Positions 8,885 to 15,018 of a stretch of DNA of 15,018 nucleotides are shown here, one piece after another (the stretch's first letter is position 1; the number at the start of each line of letters is the position of its first letter). Position numbers and translations under genes: made by a program. The stretch spans positions 62,501-77,518 of the forward strand of contig JAXCGZ010013576.1 in assembly GCA_037179515.1 (NCBI GenBank). The letters run 5' to 3'. Below the pieces are notes generated by a model. It did no database searches. It had not been told where the DNA came from and saw only the letters and a list, made by a program, of their open reading frames with translations. The stretch comes from Halocaridina rubra. Lineage: Eukaryota; Arthropoda; Malacostraca; Decapoda; Atyidae.

Positions 8885-9797
8885 GGAGTTAGATGTTCAT
8901 AAAGCTACAGGTCCTGATGATATATCCCCTCCTGTACTTAAAAAATGCACAAACTCAACATCAGTGGCACTAAGTATCATATTTAAAAAGTCACTGGAGT
9001 CAGGGGAGATTCCAAGATGCTGCAAACAAGCAAAGGTGATACCTATCTTCAAAAAGGGAAGGAGGGATACGGCTCTAAACCATAGACCAGTTTCCTTGAC
9101 CATCATAGTTTGCAAAGTTATGGAGAAACTACTGAGGAAACATATCTCTCTTCACTTGGAATCCTTCAACCTTTTGTCAGTGTGGCAACATGGCTTCAGA
9201 GAAGGTAGATCAACAGTAACAAACTTATTAGAATTTTATGATGAGGTAAGCCGAATCTTACAGGAAAGAGAGGTCTGGGCAAATTGCATATTCCTAGACT
9301 TCCAGAAAGCGTTTGACACTGTTCTACATGGGAGACTTATTAGGAAGCTGCAAGCAATGGCTAGAATAGGTGAAAATGTCTTGGAATGGAGAAAGACTTA
9401 CTTAGAAGGAAGGGAACAGAGGGTTAGAGTAAGACACTCAGTGTCTGAATGGAGAAGAGTTAGTAGTGGAGTTCCACAGGGTTCAGTTTTAAGGCCACTT
9501 TTGTTCCTTGTATATGTAAATGACCTACCAGAGTCTGTAAATTCATTCATGAATATGTTTGCATATGATGCAAAGATTGTAAAGAAAGTAAGAAACGAGA
9601 ACAATGGTAGAGAACTTCAGGAAGATCTAAATAGTTTCCATGAGTGGTCAGAAAAGTGGCTAATGAAATTCAATACTTCAAAATGTAAGGTAATGAGAAT
9701 TGGTACAAGTGCAAGTAGGCCCAAGCTTGACTACTCGGTGACTGGAGTTCGACCTCAAGAGACAGAAAATGAGAGAGATCTAAGAGTAAACATATAA
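8883..9797 (+). pseudogene. LINE reverse transcriptase domain with mutated active site
   Basis: There are 304 codons with the RT motifs in order: KATGPDDISPPVLK, NHRPVSLT, QHGFREGRSTVTNLLEFYDEV, motif A FLDFQKAFDTV, motif B SGVPQGSVLRP (Arg where copy 2 has Gly) and the catalytic box FAYDAKI. The first catalytic Asp of FADD is thus Tyr, so the enzyme should be inactive whatever the frameshifts do. The frame ends prematurely because of a 28-base deletion near 9795. Confidence 0.88.
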
Positions 9798-9855
9798 ATG
9801 GCATAGTAAGGGCAGCATATGCTTTCTTATCAAATGTAAGGTAGCCTTCAGGCAC

Positions 9856-10322
9856 ATGGACAAGGAAATGTTCAGAAATATTTATGCAACCTATGTGAGG
9901 CCAAAACTTGAAGTTACAGCCCCCTTTTGGAATCCGCACTTGAAAAAGCACATAGCTAAGCTTGAAAAAGTTCAGAGACATACCACGAAACTGGAGCCAG
10001 ATATACGCAATCTCAGTTACGATGAGTGGTTAGGGAATTAGACTTACCATCACTCGAATCTAGAAGATTGAGGGGGGATATGGTGACAGTCTTTAAATTC
10101 CTTCATGGTTATGATAGAGTGGATATGGATTGATATTTTGATATGGCTACCTCTAGAACTAGAGGTCGTAGTTTGAAGCTTCGTAAGAAAACTTGTTTGC
10201 AGGATGTAAGGAAGTACTTTTTTAGTGTGAGAGTAGTTGATAATTGGAATTCGCTAAGCGAGGAGGTAGTTAATGCTAACTCAATCCGTAGTTTTAAGAA
10301 CAAGTATGATAGGTATCACTAA
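9856..10322 (+). pseudogene. LINE C-terminal region, broken into two frames
   Basis: 9856-10041 encodes MDKEMFRNIYATYVRPKLE and onward to YDEWLGN. A lost base near 10030 ends this frame. Homology resumes in another frame at 10032 (RELDLPSLESRRLRGDM), meets TGA at 10131 (CGA in copy 2, a CpG-type decay), and continues to the family stop TAA at 10320-10322 (KYDRYH). Confidence 0.8.
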
Positions 10323-10403
10323 GTAAAAATGTGGAACCGACCAGGAGACGGGAAGTTACGAGCATGGGGTTCTTTCCAGTATGCACAATTAGGTAATTAC
10401 ATG

Positions 10404-10465
10404 CATACATACATACATACATACATACATACATACATACATACATACATACATACATACATACA

Positions 10466-10496
<31 letters not shown>
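10404..10496. repeat. (ACAT)n microsatellite at 3' end of LINE copy 3
   Basis: About 23 units of CATA/ACAT follow the LINE tail (aattaggtaattacatg). Open frames on either strand through it are artefacts. Confidence 0.97.
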
Positions 10497-11633
10497 GCAC
10501 ATTCATATCTGCTCCTACAAGTGCATATGAATGAAATAAACACAATTTAGTGCTTAAGCGCATGAAATTATGACCATAAACATCTATATTTTTCTAAAAC
10601 ATATAACATGAGGGAGGGGACAACAATACTTCCTCCGTGTTCCACAAAGAGTCAGGGTATTTTACTTTGACTCAGCCACCCTCCTTATAAGGGGGACTAT
10701 GGCTCATTTTTCATATATGTAGATAGAGATGAAGCAAACTTCTGGACTCCGCACAGTCATGTCCCAAATATGGTGCTCCATATGATTAAAAGAACTGGAT
10801 GTACCAACAATCGAAACCAGATGAATAGAACGAGACAATTCACTCGCTTCTCCGTGGCTTTGACAAATTTAGAAGGGAGGAGGACTTTAATATGGGAAGG
10901 TTCAATACTAAAAGTCACAGTACGAAAGCCATGTATAGCGTATTCTTAATGAAATGCTAGAAAGTATTTCTTAAGCCTAAGAGATACAACTGTAAAGATT
11001 ATAAGTGTAGAATACTATCATATAAGAATAATTGTAGCTCGGTGATCCTACCAAGAGTCGAGGGAGACTCTTTGAGATAAGGAGATATGTAGTCAAATTT
11101 CATGCAATAATAGAATATGCTGATACTGTCCTTTCTGTAGCCTGAACTAACTTCACTGACGCTGTTAAAGTATGTTTACTTTACAAGTCGAATATTAGAA
11201 TATTTAAAGGTAGGGGTAAAGCATATATGTGACATTCATTAAATAAGAAACTATTAAAGTCGTACTATCGCAGCCATAACACAAGGGAAGCGTGTAGTAC
11301 TTACAATTACAACTGCACGTTTCTCATCTTCTACAAACTAGATTGAACCATTTGACGTTGCCATAATAATTTTACAATCAATGCTTGTTCACAATCCATT
11401 CGGTCATGGTTATTGTTTTCGTCCCTCTCCCTTTCTTTTCTTTTCTTTTCTTTTTTATATTCATAACTTCCCTCTTCCTTTCAAATCTAGGCATCTTATC
11501 AAAAAATTTTAGGAGACTATTAACCCCAGTTAGAACAAATTGACTTTTTTTTTTTCTTATTTTTGCAGATTCACTCCAGCCCACAATGGCCCATCCACCT
11601 TCCTGGATGGATATCTATAACCAACCATCTCCC

Positions 11634-11634
<1 letters not shown>
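10497..11634. other. No gene recognised
   Basis: This is intergenic-looking AT-rich DNA. A small (TTTTC)n tract lies at 11431-11456. The ORF-like stretch on the - strand at 11378-11584 is low-complexity Lys-rich translation of T-rich sequence and is not supportable. Confidence 0.5.
11431..11456. repeat. (TTTTC)n pyrimidine tract
   Basis: About five units of ctttt, ending in a T run. Confidence 0.85.
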
Positions 11635-11713
<79 letters not shown>

Positions 11714-11727
11714 CATCATTATTATTA

Positions 11728-11772
<45 letters not shown>

Positions 11773-11789
11773 ATTATTATTATTATTAC
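11635..11789. repeat. (ATT)n microsatellite
   Basis: About 50 ATT units with a few substitutions (atcatc near 11712, a G near 11730, ttaatta near 11763). The poly-Leu, poly-Ile and poly-Tyr frames through it are artefacts. Confidence 0.97.
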
Positions 11790-12085
11790 TCCTCTTCTAA
11801 CAACCTTATAGTAAAGAGAAACTAAATTATTCCCTTTATGCGTGGCAGGAGGGCTTTAATGAACTTTTATTACAGCAACAATAAAGAGACTTGGGACCTC
11901 TCTATTATGCATACATCGCGATAACGATGATGTACAACCTTTCTAGCATGGGAATGCCATGAAAGGACACTTGGTGTTCATTTCAATAATAAATCAGTTC
12001 ATTCATTAAATTGCAGATGATTAAGGAGAAATTGTTATCTGGGAGAATCGGTAACTCATGCGAGACGTGCAAATTGGAAGCTCTC
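11790..12085. other. Upstream region of the receptor gene
   Basis: No coding frame. It holds the presumed upstream promoter DNA of the ionotropic receptor. I see no TATA box 25-30 bases before the candidate initiator at 12086. Confidence 0.4.
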
Positions 12086-12119
12086 TCAGTGTGCTAAGAG
12101 GTGTTGACGAGAGAGGACC
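12086..12119 (+). promoter_or_regulatory. Candidate Inr + DPE core promoter
   Basis: TCAGT at 12086-12090 matches the arthropod initiator core. Taking its A (12088) as +1, positions +28 to +32 (12115-12119) read GGACC, which fits the Drosophila DPE consensus RGWYV. The 5' UTR would be 58 bases. No TATA box is present. Motifs this short can arise by chance, so this is a prediction. Confidence 0.4.
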
Positions 12120-12145
12120 ACCTTGAATGAAGAAAAAGAGGAGGA

Positions 12146-14889
<2,744 letters not shown>

Positions 14890-14979
14890 GTCGGTAGGCT
14901 TCATTCATCACATTTTCTTTCTTACTATTTTGCTTAACATGACAATATTCTTTACGTACATATAAGACACTGAGAATCA

Positions 14980-14995
14980 CTTCTTCTTCTTCTTC
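14980..14995. repeat. Short (CTT)n tract
   Basis: About five CTT units near the window end, within receptor intron 4. Confidence 0.85.
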
Positions 14996-15018
14996 GTCTA
15001 CACCTTTTCCCACTTTTA

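Larger units (their letters stand above)
7539..10400 (+). mobile_element. Long LINE copy (copy 3), EN to 3' UTR, inactivated
   Basis: This is the most complete copy of the family in the window, with an apurinic-type endonuclease domain, RT, C-terminal region, 3' UTR with decayed hairpin (10348-10380) and tail (aattaggtaatt). ORF1 and anything before EN are absent, so it is 5'-truncated or degraded right at the EN start. Inactivating lesions: TAG at 8128, an extra base in the A-run 8177-8184, a lost base near 8608, a lost base near 8884, FADD changed to FAYD, a 28-base deletion at about 9795, lost bases near 9840 and 10030, and TGA at 10131. The element is flanked by ACAT repeats on both sides. 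Confidence 0.92.

Noticed and set aside
9398..9604. - strand frames opposite the LINE RT (also 2542-2748 and 2814-3005)
   Set aside because: They are antisense shadows that recur because the LINE copies are similar, not separate genes.
10294..10563. Met-Tyr-Val-Cys and His-Thr-Tyr-Ile repeat proteins on both strands
   Set aside because: They are products of the (ACAT)n array and the LINE 3' UTR. No conserved content.
11563..11825. Poly-Leu and poly-Ile/Tyr frames
   Set aside because: They are translation of the (ATT)n microsatellite in several frames.

Overview
This window is eukaryotic nuclear DNA, most likely from an arthropod and probably a decapod crustacean. The reasons are intron-containing genes with GT-AG junctions, an arthropod-type ionotropic receptor (IR) gene, an extreme load of long pure microsatellites, and several copies of one CR1/Jockey-type LINE. 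The species cannot be fixed from the sequence.

Layout. Positions 1-514 hold no recognisable gene. Positions 515-3605 hold three copies of one LINE family, head to tail and all on the + strand. They are an old decayed copy (515-1590), a short 3' fragment (1612-2330) and a longer fragment with an uninterrupted reverse transcriptase (RT) frame (2385-3584). Each is separated from the next by an (AC)n tract. Positions 4248-6502 hold a multi-exon gene on the - strand. Its two strongest exons (5206-4964 and 4661-4248) encode an Asn-rich protein with a basic processing-type site. Three further upstream exons (6502-6205, 6044-5922, 5797-5755) join in compatible phase. Positions 7271-7390 are a perfect (CT)60 tract. 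Positions 7539-10400 are the longest LINE copy, running from endonuclease (EN) through RT to the 3' UTR, but broken by stops, frameshifts and a 28-base deletion. It sits between ACAT-type repeats. Positions 10404-11789 hold (ACAT)n and (ATT)n tracts and otherwise no gene that I can see.

From 12146 to the window end on the + strand lies a divergent ionotropic receptor gene (iGluR superfamily). It has four exons here: 12146-13225, 14086-14324, 14434-14629 and 14743-14889, with in-phase junctions. It shows a likely signal peptide, ligand-binding lobe S1, M1, pore loop, M2 and most of lobe S2. The last membrane segment must lie beyond the window. An Inr-like TCAGT and a correctly spaced DPE-like GGACC lie just upstream. 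Intron 1 carries a 269-bp (TA)n tract, and intron 3 holds a possible fragment of a tRNA-derived SINE.

The genes do not form a functional unit in the bacterial sense. The receptor would be a ligand-gated cation channel subunit in chemosensory or related cells, and the - strand gene is probably an unrelated protein of unknown function. The most interesting system-level signal is the LINE family. Three differently 5'-truncated copies all abut (AC)n or (ACAT)n repeats, the best-preserved 3' UTRs fold into a hairpin, and the pattern suggests an element that targets ACAY-type microsatellites, including the tails of its own earlier copies.
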